Shown: positions 16,625-24,476 of the stretch, in pieces
How the letters are laid out: each line of letters begins with the position of its first letter
Numbering within the stretch: position 1 is the stretch's first letter
Source: Diaminobutyricibacter sp049994905
Lineage (GTDB): Bacteria > Actinomycetota > Actinomycetes > Actinomycetales > Microbacteriaceae
DNA: 64,000 nt
NCBI RefSeq assembly: GCF_049994905.1
Contig: NZ_CP188258.1
Coordinates: 2,914,001-2,978,000, forward strand
Direction of reading: 5' to 3'
Translations under genes and position numbers: made by a program
The notes under the pieces: model-generated
The model's database searches: none
Told to the model about the DNA's origin: nothing
Seen by the model: the letters and a program-made list of their open reading frames with translations, nothing else

Positions 16625-17112
16625 GCTCCGCCGATCGCCTCGGCGTGCGCATCCTGGCACCACATCAGCACCGAGCGTGTCGCCTTCGCGACGACCACGC
16701 CGTCCTGGTTGCGTCCGGTGTGCTCCATGGTCACGATGCCCTGCCCCGGACGGGACGATGAGAGCCGCTTCGCCGTCACGACCGTCTCCGAGTAGAGCGT
16801 GTCGCCGTGGAAGAGCGGATGCGGGAACGTCACATCCGTGAACCCCAGGTTGGCAACGATCGTGCCCTGGGTGAGCTGGGCGACGGATGCTCCCACGATG
16901 GTCGACAGGGTGAACATGGAGTTCATCAGACGCTGGCCGAACGGCTGCCTCGCCGCCCACGCAGCGTCGAGGTGCAGCGCCTGCGTGTTCATCGTGAGGG
17001 TGGTGAAGAGCACGTTGTCCGTCTCGGTGACCGTACGCCCCGGCCGGTGCAGGTAACGCGTGTCGAGATCGAACTCCTCGAAGTAGAGTCCCCGCTGTTC
17101 GACATTCTTCAT
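16621..17112 (-). CDS. MaoC-like hotdog hydratase
   Basis: 163 residues from the ATG at 17112, which overlaps the scoB stop as ATGA. Hotdog-fold elements include TETDNVLFTTLTMNTQALHLD with its Asp and His, and FPHPLFHGDTLYSET. It corresponds in context to M. tuberculosis Rv2499c, a hydratase for branched unsaturated dicarboxyl-CoA esters (3-methylglutaconyl- or itaconyl-CoA type). No crotonase-type methylglutaconyl-CoA hydratase is found nearby, so this protein probably supplies the hydration before the CitE-like lyase. Confidence 0.85.
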   Translation of the reverse strand: MKNVEQRGLYFEEFDLDTRYLHRPGRTVTETDNVLFTTLTMNTQALHLDAAWAARQPFGQRLMNSMFTLSTIVGASVAQLTQGTIVANLGFTDVTFPHPLFHGDTLYSETVVTAKRLSSSRPGQGIVTMEHTGRNQDGVVVAKATRSVLMWCQDAHAEAIGGA

Positions 17113-17762
17113 GACAGCTCGATCCGCAGTGGTGCGCCCGTCGCCGCGACGACCTCGTCTACCGTGACGCCGGGAGCGACCTCGCGGAGCACAAGAGCCG
17201 ACCGCCCGTCCCCGGAACGTTCGACGTCGATCACAGCCAGGTCCGTGATGATGCGGTCGACGCATCCGCGCCCCGTGAGCGGAAGCGTGCACTCCGTCAG
17301 GATCTTCGGCCGGCCTTCGCGGTCGACGTGCTCCATCATCACGATGAGGCGTTTGGCGCCGAAGACCAGGTCCATGGCCCCGCCCATGCCCTTGACCATC
17401 TTGCCGGGGATCATCCAGTTCGCGAGGTCACCTGCCTGCGACACCTCCATCGCGCCCAGGACGGCGAGGTCGACATGCCCGCCGCGCACCATGCCGAACG
17501 ATGTCGACGAATCGAAGAAGGCGGCGCCGCGGTTGACGGTCACCGTCTCCTTGCCCGCGTTGATCAGGTCGGGGTCGATCGCGTCTTCCGTCGGGTACGG
17601 CCCAACGCCGAGGATCCCGTTCTCGGAGTGCAGGATGACCTCGACGCCGTCGGGGATGTAATTCGGGATCAGGGTCGGCATCCCGATGCCGAGGTTCACG
17701 TACTGGCCGTTCTCGAGCTCGAGTGCGACCCTGGCGGCGAGCTCGTTGCGGGTGAGGCTCAT
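17109..17762 (-). CDS. scoB: 3-oxoacid CoA-transferase subunit B
   Basis: 217 residues from the ATG at 17762 (ATGA overlap with scoA). GIGMPTLIPNYIP begins the fold and HSENGILGVGP carries the catalytic glutamate that forms the CoA thioester. With ScoA it transfers CoA between succinyl-CoA and acetoacetate or another acid. In this operon it would activate acetoacetate released by the CitE-like lyase, or load a dicarboxylate such as itaconate with CoA. Confidence 0.93.
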   Translation of the reverse strand: MSLTRNELAARVALELENGQYVNLGIGMPTLIPNYIPDGVEVILHSENGILGVGPYPTEDAIDPDLINAGKETVTVNRGAAFFDSSTSFGMVRGGHVDLAVLGAMEVSQAGDLANWMIPGKMVKGMGGAMDLVFGAKRLIVMMEHVDREGRPKILTECTLPLTGRGCVDRIITDLAVIDVERSGDGRSALVLREVAPGVTVDEVVAATGAPLRIELS

Positions 17763-18529
17763 GCGCGGGTCCTCCCGTCGGACAGGGCGACCGTTCGTCG
17801 CTCGATACGTTTCTCCGTGTCGGCGGCGAGGACCACCCGCTGCACGTAGATGCCGGGAGTGTGGATGCACTCCGGATCCAGTTCGCCCGCCTCGACGATC
17901 TCCTCGACCTCGGCGATGGTCACGCGCCCGGCCATGGCCGCGAGCGGGTTGAAGTTCATCGCCGCCGCATGGAAGACCAGGTTGCCGTAGCGGTCGCCCT
18001 TCGCAGCGTGCACGAGCGCGAAATCGGGGGTCACCGACCGCTCGAGCACGTAGTCGGCGCCGTCGAACGTACGCACCTCCTTCGGCTCGGAGGCGACAGC
18101 GATCGAGCCGTCCGCGGCGTACAGCCGCGGGAGGCCGCCCTCGCTGATCTGCGTGCCGACCCCCGCTGGCGTGTAGAAGGCCGGGATGCCGGCCCCTCCG
18201 GCGCGCAGCTTCTCGGCGAGAGTTCCCTGCGGGGTCAGCTCGACTTCGAGCTCGCCCGAGAGGAACTGCCGTGCGAACTCCTTGTTCTCACCGACATAGG
18301 AGCTGACCATGCGACGGATGCGGCGGTCGGCGAGCAGGATGCCGAGACCCCAGTCGTCGACGCCGCAGTTGTTGCTGACCACTTCGAGGTCGCTTGTGCC
18401 CCTCTCGTGCAGCGCCTGGATGAGCGCGCTGGGAATCCCGCACAGCCCGAAGCCGCCGACGGCGAGCGAAGCACCGTCAGGGATGTCCGCGACCGCCTCC
18501 GCGGCGCTGGCCACCACCTTGTCGATCAT
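17759..18529 (-). CDS. scoA: 3-oxoacid CoA-transferase subunit A
   Basis: 256 residues, CoA-binding subunit. VGGFGLCGIPSALI (about 24-37) is the glycine-rich CoA-transferase signature, and EVVSNNCGVDDWGLG follows as in the SCOT/AtoD family. It is coupled to scoB by ATGA. The gap to the upstream acyl-CoA dehydrogenase gene is 57 nt, the only real break within this operon, so an internal promoter there is possible. Confidence 0.93.
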   Translation of the reverse strand: MIDKVVASAAEAVADIPDGASLAVGGFGLCGIPSALIQALHERGTSDLEVVSNNCGVDDWGLGILLADRRIRRMVSSYVGENKEFARQFLSGELEVELTPQGTLAEKLRAGGAGIPAFYTPAGVGTQISEGGLPRLYAADGSIAVASEPKEVRTFDGADYVLERSVTPDFALVHAAKGDRYGNLVFHAAAMNFNPLAAMAGRVTIAEVEEIVEAGELDPECIHTPGIYVQRVVLAADTEKRIERRTVALSDGRTRA

Positions 18530-18586
18530 GGTCGATCTCCTCTTCGAGTCCTGTCAGTACGGGGTTCTTCTGGTTACAACAGCGCC

Positions 18587-19795
18587 CTAGGCGTCGAAGC
18601 CGAGCGAGCGGGCGATGATCATCAGCTGGACTTCGGTCGTGCCTTCGCCGATCTCGAGGATCTTCGAGTCGCGGTAGTGGCGGGCCACCGGGTTCTCGTT
18701 CATGAATCCGTAGCCTCCGAAGATCTGGGTCGCGTCGCGCGCATTGTCCATCGCGGCCTCGCTTCCCACCATCTTGGCGATCGACGCCTCCATCTTGAAA
18801 GGCTTACCGGCCATCATCTTGAAAACTGCGTCGTAATAGGCGAGCCGCGCCGTGTGCACCCGGGCCTGCATCCGCGCGATCTTGAACGCGATGTACTGGT
18901 TCGAACCGATGGCGCGCCCGAACACGTTGCGGGACTTCGAATAGCGGATGGCCTCTTCCAGGCAGCCCTGTGCCGCACCCGTGCAGAGCGCGGCGAATGC
19001 GATCCGGCCTTCGTCGAGCGTCCGGATGAAGTTTGCGAAACCGCGTCCGCGCTCGCCGAGCAGGTTCGCCTCGGGCACGCGAACATCCGTGATCGTGAGC
19101 GGATGCGTGTCCGACGTGTGCCAGCCGACCTTGTCATACGACGGCTCCTGGACGAACCCGGGCGTCGGCACCGGCACCAGGATGGCCGACAGCTCCTTCT
19201 TGATGCTGCCGTCGGCGCGCCTCTCCTCCCCGGTCACCGCAGTGATGGTGACCAGCCTGGTGATGTCGCTGCCCGAGTTGGTGATGAACTGCTTGGTGCC
19301 GTTGATGATCCACTGGCCGTCGCGGAGGACTGCGGTCGTCTTGGTGCCGGCCGCATCCGATCCGGCGTCGGCTTCGGTGAGGCCGAACCCGGCGAGCGCT
19401 GTGCCCGACGTGAGCATCGGCAGCCATTCCTGCTTCTGGGCCTCGGTGCCGTGGCGGAAGATGGGCATGACTCCGAGACCGACGCCGGCTTCGAGTGTGA
19501 CGCCGATGCTCTGGTCGACGCGTCCGAGCTGCTCGACCGCCAGGCACAGCGACAGGTAGTCCTTGCCCTGTCCGCCGTACTCGACGGGGAACGGGAGACC
19601 GAAGAGTCCCATCTCGCCCATCTCGCCGATGATGTGGTAGGGCAGGCTCCGGCGGGTGTCGTAGTCGTAGGCTGCGGGGGCGACGACCCGGTCGGCGAAG
19701 TCCCGGACCTCGGCGACGAGTCTCTTGTGGTCGTCGGTCAGTTCGAAGCCGGCGACCTCGGTGACGGGCTCGGTTTCGGTCAGTGTCATGGTCAT
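18587..19795 (-). CDS. Acyl-CoA dehydrogenase of the leucine/branched-chain cluster
   Basis: 402-residue FAD enzyme introducing the alpha,beta double bond. GFGLTEADAGSD is the FAD/substrate signature and GGYGFMNENPVARHYRD the C-terminal one. By context it should act on isovaleryl-CoA. However the catalytic Glu is in the MCAD-type place (LEIGEGTTEVQ, Glu384), and the position where isovaleryl-CoA dehydrogenases carry Glu (LDLER) reads LDEGR. It may prefer a different branched acyl-CoA. ATG overlaps the carboxylase alpha stop as ATGA. Counterpart by context: M. tuberculosis FadE19. Confidence 0.9.
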   Translation of the reverse strand: MTMTLTETEPVTEVAGFELTDDHKRLVAEVRDFADRVVAPAAYDYDTRRSLPYHIIGEMGEMGLFGLPFPVEYGGQGKDYLSLCLAVEQLGRVDQSIGVTLEAGVGLGVMPIFRHGTEAQKQEWLPMLTSGTALAGFGLTEADAGSDAAGTKTTAVLRDGQWIINGTKQFITNSGSDITRLVTITAVTGEERRADGSIKKELSAILVPVPTPGFVQEPSYDKVGWHTSDTHPLTITDVRVPEANLLGERGRGFANFIRTLDEGRIAFAALCTGAAQGCLEEAIRYSKSRNVFGRAIGSNQYIAFKIARMQARVHTARLAYYDAVFKMMAGKPFKMEASIAKMVGSEAAMDNARDATQIFGGYGFMNENPVARHYRDSKILEIGEGTTEVQLMIIARSLGFDA

Positions 19796-22029
19796 CTCGG
19801 TACCTCGGTGCTCTCCGCCGGTCGTGTCGGCGCTGTAGCCGATTGTGTCGGCGTTGTGATGGTGTCGGCGGGAGTGCTGCCGACGGGTGGGGTGGCTTCA
19901 GCCGGCGTGGCCTCGATGGTCGCGACCAGCTGGTCGAGTCTGACGAGGTCGCCGGGAGAGACTGTCACATGGGCGATCCCCGCAACGGGTGCGGTGAGCC
20001 GGTGCTCCATCTTCATGGCCTCGACCGTGACGAGGGTGTCGCCCGCATCCACCCGGTCGCCTGCCGCGACGGCCACGGACACGACGGTGCCGGGCATCGG
20101 CGACCGCACGTCCGGGTTCGCGGCGCCCTCGGCGCGCGTCAGCGTGGCGAGCTCTTCAGCGAGCGCCTCCGCCCGGGTCAGGATGCGGAACTCACGGGCG
20201 CGACCGCCCGCGCCGATCCAGGTGCCCGCCGCGGATTCCGCCGTCACGAAAGCGCGCGCCAGTCCATCGACGGTGAGGGATGCGCGCAGGTGCGACCCCG
20301 GGAGCAGTACGAGTTCGGCCTGGTGCTCCGTCTTGTGTTCCGGCGCGCCGAGCGTCACGGTCGCCCGGATGCGCCGCGGGTCGACGCCCGCGGAATCAGC
20401 AGTCTCGAGCACCAGGACGTCGACGCGGTCGACGGGCCCGGTCGCGATCCGGTAGGTGGACGGCCGCGGTGCGGCCAGGCGCCAGCCGTTCGGCGTGCGC
20501 CACAGTGCCGAACTCCGTGCGGCGCCGGTGGGCTGGGCATCCGCGCCATCGGCCTCGCCGTTCCTGCGCCGCAGGTGATGCAGGAGCGCGACAGCGATGA
20601 GTTCGGCCGGGTCGGCATCCGGTGCGACCAGATGCGAGAACCGCCGGTCGATCAGCGTGGTGTCGATTCGGCCGGCACGCACATCGGCGTCGGCGAGCAG
20701 GGTGCGCAGGTAGCCGACGTTGGTCGTAGCACCCAGGATGACGGTCTCGGCGAGCGCCGCATCCAGCCGACGCAACGCGGTCGCGCGGTCCGCTCCCCAC
20801 GCGATCACCTTCGACAGCATCGGGTCGTAGTCGGGAACGATGTCGTTGCCTTCGACGAGACCGCTGTCGACGCGGATGCCCGGCCCGCTCGGCTCTTCGA
20901 GGGCGAGGATCGTGCCGTCGGTGGGGAGGAAGTCGCGCTCAGGGTTCTCGGCGTACACGCGCACTTCGATCGCATGGCCACGGAGCCGGATGTCGTCTTG
21001 CGCGAACGGGAGCGGCTCCCCCGCGGCGATGCGCACCTGCCACTCCACCAGGTCGATGCCCGTGACGAGCTCGGTGACCGGGTGTTCGACCTGCAGTCGT
21101 GTGTTCATCTCCATGAAGAAGAACTCGCCGGGTGATGCGTCGGAGACGAGGAACTCCACGGTGCCTGCGCCGACATAGTCGACGCTCTCGGCGACAGCGC
21201 ACGCCGCCTGACCGATCCGCGCACGGGTGTCGGAGTCGAGCAACGGCGACGGGGCCTCCTCGACGACCTTCTGGTGCCTGCGCTGCAGCGAGCATTCGCG
21301 CTCGCCAAGGTGGAGCGTGGTGCCGTGCGCGTCGGCGAGCACCTGCACTTCGATGTGCCGGGGCGACTCGACGAGGCGTTCGAGGAAGAGGGTGTCGTCG
21401 CCGAAAGCCGCAGCCGCCACGCGTCGTGCGGCAGCGAGCGCGTCGGCGAGCTGGTCGGCCGAACGCACCACCTGCATGCCTTTGCCGCCGCCGCCCGCGG
21501 ACGGCTTGACGAGGAGCGGATAGCCCACCTCTGCGGCGGCTTCGATGAGCTGGGCATCATCGAGACCAGGCCGGGCGACCCCGGGGATGGTCGGCACGCC
21601 GTGTTCGGCGACCGCCAGCTTCGCCCGGATCTTGTCGCCCATCACGTCGAGCGCATGGACGCCGGGTCCGATGAAAGCGATGCCAGCGGCAGCGCACGCC
21701 TCGGCGAACGCAGCACTCTCCGAGAGGAACCCGTAGCCCGGGTGCACAGCCTCGGCCCCCGTGCGGCGAGCGGCCTCGAGGATCGCCTCGACATCCAGAT
21801 AGCTTTCGCGCGCAGCCGCGGGCCCGATGCGCACCGCCTCGTCGGCGAGAACGACGTGCGGGGCGGTACGGTCCGGGTCGCTGTACACCGCCACAGAGCG
21901 GATGCCGAGTTCGCGGAGCGTGCGGATGACGCGGCAGGCAATCTCGCCGCGGTTGGCGACGAGCACCGTGCCGAAGGGCGCGGAGCCGGGGCCGGCGGAC
22001 GTTGAAGTGGAAGGAGTCATGGCGGTCAC
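19792..22029 (-). CDS. accA1: Biotin-dependent acyl-CoA carboxylase alpha subunit (methylcrotonyl-CoA carboxylase type)
   Basis: 745 residues. N-terminal biotin carboxylase: VLVANRGEIACRVIRTLRELG, the ATP-grasp GGGGKGMQVV (about 176-185) and the EMNTRLQVEHPVTE active site. The C-terminal biotin carrier domain has the biotinylated lysine in VEAMKMEHRL (about residue 674). The GTG at 22029 overlaps the beta stop as GTGA; the ATG at 22020 is an alternative. Next to the methylcrotonyl-type beta subunit, it should carboxylate 3-methylcrotonyl-CoA, step four of leucine breakdown. Confidence 0.93.
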   Translation of the reverse strand: MTAMTPSTSTSAGPGSAPFGTVLVANRGEIACRVIRTLRELGIRSVAVYSDPDRTAPHVVLADEAVRIGPAAARESYLDVEAILEAARRTGAEAVHPGYGFLSESAAFAEACAAAGIAFIGPGVHALDVMGDKIRAKLAVAEHGVPTIPGVARPGLDDAQLIEAAAEVGYPLLVKPSAGGGGKGMQVVRSADQLADALAAARRVAAAAFGDDTLFLERLVESPRHIEVQVLADAHGTTLHLGERECSLQRRHQKVVEEAPSPLLDSDTRARIGQAACAVAESVDYVGAGTVEFLVSDASPGEFFFMEMNTRLQVEHPVTELVTGIDLVEWQVRIAAGEPLPFAQDDIRLRGHAIEVRVYAENPERDFLPTDGTILALEEPSGPGIRVDSGLVEGNDIVPDYDPMLSKVIAWGADRATALRRLDAALAETVILGATTNVGYLRTLLADADVRAGRIDTTLIDRRFSHLVAPDADPAELIAVALLHHLRRRNGEADGADAQPTGAARSSALWRTPNGWRLAAPRPSTYRIATGPVDRVDVLVLETADSAGVDPRRIRATVTLGAPEHKTEHQAELVLLPGSHLRASLTVDGLARAFVTAESAAGTWIGAGGRAREFRILTRAEALAEELATLTRAEGAANPDVRSPMPGTVVSVAVAAGDRVDAGDTLVTVEAMKMEHRLTAPVAGIAHVTVSPGDLVRLDQLVATIEATPAEATPPVGSTPADTITTPTQSATAPTRPAESTEVPR

Positions 22030-23633
22030 ATCCGGAAGAGGCCGAAGGCCGTGTCGGGCAGCGGGGTACGCGAGCAGGTGTCGAGCGCAAGGCCGAGGAT
22101 GGTGCGGGTGTCCGCCGGGTCGATCACGCCGTCATCCCAGAGCCTGGCGGTCGAATAGTACGGGCTTCCCTGGTGTTCGTACTGTTCGGCGATGGGCGCC
22201 TTGAATGCCGCCTCGGCATCCGCCGACCAGTCTTCGCCGCGGGCCTCGAGCTGCTCGCGCTTGACCGTCGCCAGCACCGACGAGGCCTGCGCACCGCCCA
22301 TGACGGAGATGCGGCTGGCGGGCCACATCCAGAGGAAGCGGGGCGAATACGCCCGGCCGCACATCGAATAGTTGCCCGCGCCGAACGATCCGCCGATCAC
22401 CACGGTGAGCTTGGGCACACGGGTCGTCGCGACAGCCGTGACCATCTTGGCGCCGTGCTTGGCGATGCCCCCGGCCTCGTAGTCGCGGCCGACCATGAAG
22501 CCGGAGATGTTCTGAAGGAACAGCAGCGGGATGCCGCGCTGGTCGCACAGTTCGATGAAATGCGCACCCTTGAGCGCGGACTCGCTGAACAGCACGCCGT
22601 TGTTGGCGACGATGCCGACCGGATGACCGTGGATGTGAGCGAAGCCGGTCACCAGTGTCGTGCCGTACTCCGCCTTGAACTCGTGGAACTCGCTCGCGTC
22701 GACCAGCCGGGCGATCACCTCTCGCACGTCGTACGGCGCCTGTACGTCGACGGGGACAGCACCGTAGAGCGAGGACGGGTCTACCGCGGGCTCGCGTGTC
22801 TCGAGCACGGGCCACGCCGGCTCCGCCGGTGCGGGAAGGGTTGCGACGATGTCGCGCACGATCTGCAGCGCGTGCCGGTCGTTCTCGGCGAGGTGGTCGA
22901 CCACCCCCGACGTGCGTGCGTGGAGGTCGCCGCCGCCGAGCTCTTCGGCGGTGACGACCTCGCCGATGGCGGCTTTCACCAGGGGCGGTCCACCGAGGAA
23001 GATCGTGCCCTGGTTGCGCACGATCACCGTCTCGTCGCTCATCGCCGGCACGTAGGCGCCGCCGGCCGTGCACGATCCGAGCACGGCGGCGATCTGCGGG
23101 ATCTTGGCGGCCGACATGCGCGCCTGGTTGAAGAAGATGCGCCCGAAATGGTCGCGGTCGGGAAAGACGTCGTCCTGCATCGGCAGGAAAGCACCGCCCG
23201 AGTCGACGAGGTAGATGCAGGGGAGGCGGTTCTCGAGGGCGATCTCCTGTGCGCGCAGGTGCTTCTTGACGGTCATCGGGTAGTAGGTGCCACCCTTGAC
23301 GGTCGCGTCGTTGCAGATGACGAGCACCTGCCGGCCGTGCACGAGCCCGATTCCGGCGATGAGTCCGGCTGCCGGGCACTCGTCGCCGTAGAGGCCGGTC
23401 GCCGCGAGCGGTGCGATCTCGAGGAAGGGACTCCCCTCGTCGAGGAGTTCGTCGATGCGGTCACGCGGCAGCAGCTTTCCGCGCGCGACGTGCCGTTCGC
23501 GGGAGCGCTCCGGTCCTCCGGCCGCCGCTACGGAAAGGCGTTCATGCAGCTCGGTGACGAGCGCGCGCTGGGCCTCATCGTTGGCGGTGAAGCGCGGATC
23601 CCCGGTTTCGATCGCCGTCGTAAGCGTGTGCAT
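22026..23633 (-). CDS. accD1: Methylcrotonyl-CoA carboxylase beta subunit (carboxyltransferase)
   Basis: 535 residues. Two crotonase-like carboxyltransferase halves: LIAGIGLVHGRQVLVICND with KGGTYYPMTVKKHLRAQEIA, then GFAHIHGHPVGIVANNGVLF. The segments NQARMSAAKIPQIA and GSCTAGGAYVPAMSDE are characteristic of the methylcrotonyl/geranyl-CoA type rather than PccB. First gene of the operon. Its promoter carries paired palindromes shared with the divergent tetR gene, which suggests control by that repressor. Confidence 0.93.
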   Translation of the reverse strand: MHTLTTAIETGDPRFTANDEAQRALVTELHERLSVAAAGGPERSRERHVARGKLLPRDRIDELLDEGSPFLEIAPLAATGLYGDECPAAGLIAGIGLVHGRQVLVICNDATVKGGTYYPMTVKKHLRAQEIALENRLPCIYLVDSGGAFLPMQDDVFPDRDHFGRIFFNQARMSAAKIPQIAAVLGSCTAGGAYVPAMSDETVIVRNQGTIFLGGPPLVKAAIGEVVTAEELGGGDLHARTSGVVDHLAENDRHALQIVRDIVATLPAPAEPAWPVLETREPAVDPSSLYGAVPVDVQAPYDVREVIARLVDASEFHEFKAEYGTTLVTGFAHIHGHPVGIVANNGVLFSESALKGAHFIELCDQRGIPLLFLQNISGFMVGRDYEAGGIAKHGAKMVTAVATTRVPKLTVVIGGSFGAGNYSMCGRAYSPRFLWMWPASRISVMGGAQASSVLATVKREQLEARGEDWSADAEAAFKAPIAEQYEHQGSPYYSTARLWDDGVIDPADTRTILGLALDTCSRTPLPDTAFGLFRM

Positions 23634-23668
23634 GAGCTGTTCGCCGACTCCCTCGTCGCATCCATTCA

Positions 23669-23684
23669 GTTAGTAGCCACTAAC
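23669..23684. promoter_or_regulatory. Operator 1 in accD1/tetR intergenic region
   Basis: GTTAGTAGCCACTAAC fits GTTAGTG-NN-CACTAAC with one mismatch in the left arm. It is 26 bp from the second copy. Confidence 0.7.
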
Positions 23685-23694
23685 TCACATTTAG

Positions 23695-23710
23695 GTTAGT
23701 GTTCATTAAC
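23695..23710. promoter_or_regulatory. Operator 2 in accD1/tetR intergenic region
   Basis: GTTAGTGTTCATTAAC fits the same 16-bp consensus with one mismatch in the right arm; an extra G and C extend the symmetry to 18 bp. Confidence 0.7.
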
Positions 23711-23748
23711 CGAATTGTCCAGCGGAAGGAAGCGGAAGGAGCAGCGAC

Positions 23749-24369
23749 GTGACCGAGATCGTCGACGGCGCCCGCCAGACCCAGCGCAGCCAGGCCAAAG
23801 CCGACCGTCGCGCCGCCCTCCTCGACGCTGCAGCCAAACTCTTCGCCGACCGGGGATTCAACGGAGTATCCATCGAAGACCTGGGTACGGCGGCCGGCGT
23901 CAGCGGACCGGCGGTCTACCGCCACTTCGCCGGAAAGCAGGCGGTGCTCGCGGCCCTCCTGGTCGGCGTGAGCCGGGACCTCCTCGACGGCGGCCGGGCT
24001 GTGGTCGAGGCCGCGTCGGACGACGCACACGCGCTCCGGTCCCTGATCGCGTTCCACGCCGACTTCGCGCTGGGCAACCCCGACGTCATCCGCGTGCAGG
24101 ATCGGGACCTCGACTCCCTCGCCGACGAAGACCGGCGCGACGTGCGCAGCCTGCAGCGCCGTTACATCGAGCAGTGGACCGCGGTGCTCGGCCGCCTCCA
24201 CCCCTCACTCGACGCGACCGTACTCCGTGTGCGGGTGCAGGCCACCTTCGGGCTCATCAACTCGACACCGCACAGCGCGCGCACCCACGGCGGGGGCATC
24301 GACGCGGCGACGGCCCGACCGGTGCTCGAAGCCATGGCCTGGGCCGGGCTCAACGCGCCGGTCCGCTGA
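23749..24369 (+). CDS. TetR family regulator of the leucine catabolic operon
   Basis: 206 residues. The helix-turn-helix is in ALLDAAAKLFADRGFNGVSIEDLGTAAGVSGPAVYRHFAGKQ (recognition helix VSGPAVYRHF). It has a GTG start with AAGGAG 8 nt before it. It diverges from accD1 across 115 bp holding two related palindromes, so it probably represses both directions, with an acyl-CoA pathway intermediate as inducer. A TetR gene (Rv2506) borders the equivalent M. tuberculosis cluster. Ligand not deducible. Confidence 0.9.
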   Translation: MTEIVDGARQTQRSQAKADRRAALLDAAAKLFADRGFNGVSIEDLGTAAGVSGPAVYRHFAGKQAVLAALLVGVSRDLLDGGRAVVEAASDDAHALRSLIAFHADFALGNPDVIRVQDRDLDSLADEDRRDVRSLQRRYIEQWTAVLGRLHPSLDATVLRVRVQATFGLINSTPHSARTHGGGIDAATARPVLEAMAWAGLNAPVR

Positions 24370-24427
24370 GCGGGGCGCGCTGAAACGGCGCGCTGGGACA
24401 CCGGGCTCTCCCGGACACGATCGGTTC

Positions 24428-24461
24428 CCCCGCGCGGGGAGCCGGCCGGCTGCGACCGGCC
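24428..24461. terminator. GC-rich hairpins between convergent genes
   Basis: The palindrome CCCCGCGCGGGG (24428-24439) is followed by GGCCGG-CTGCGA-CCGGCC (24444-24461). They lie between the convergent ends of tetR and bkdC, with no T-run, so termination is only likely. Confidence 0.45.
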
Positions 24462-24476
24462 CCGTGCGCGTTGGCG

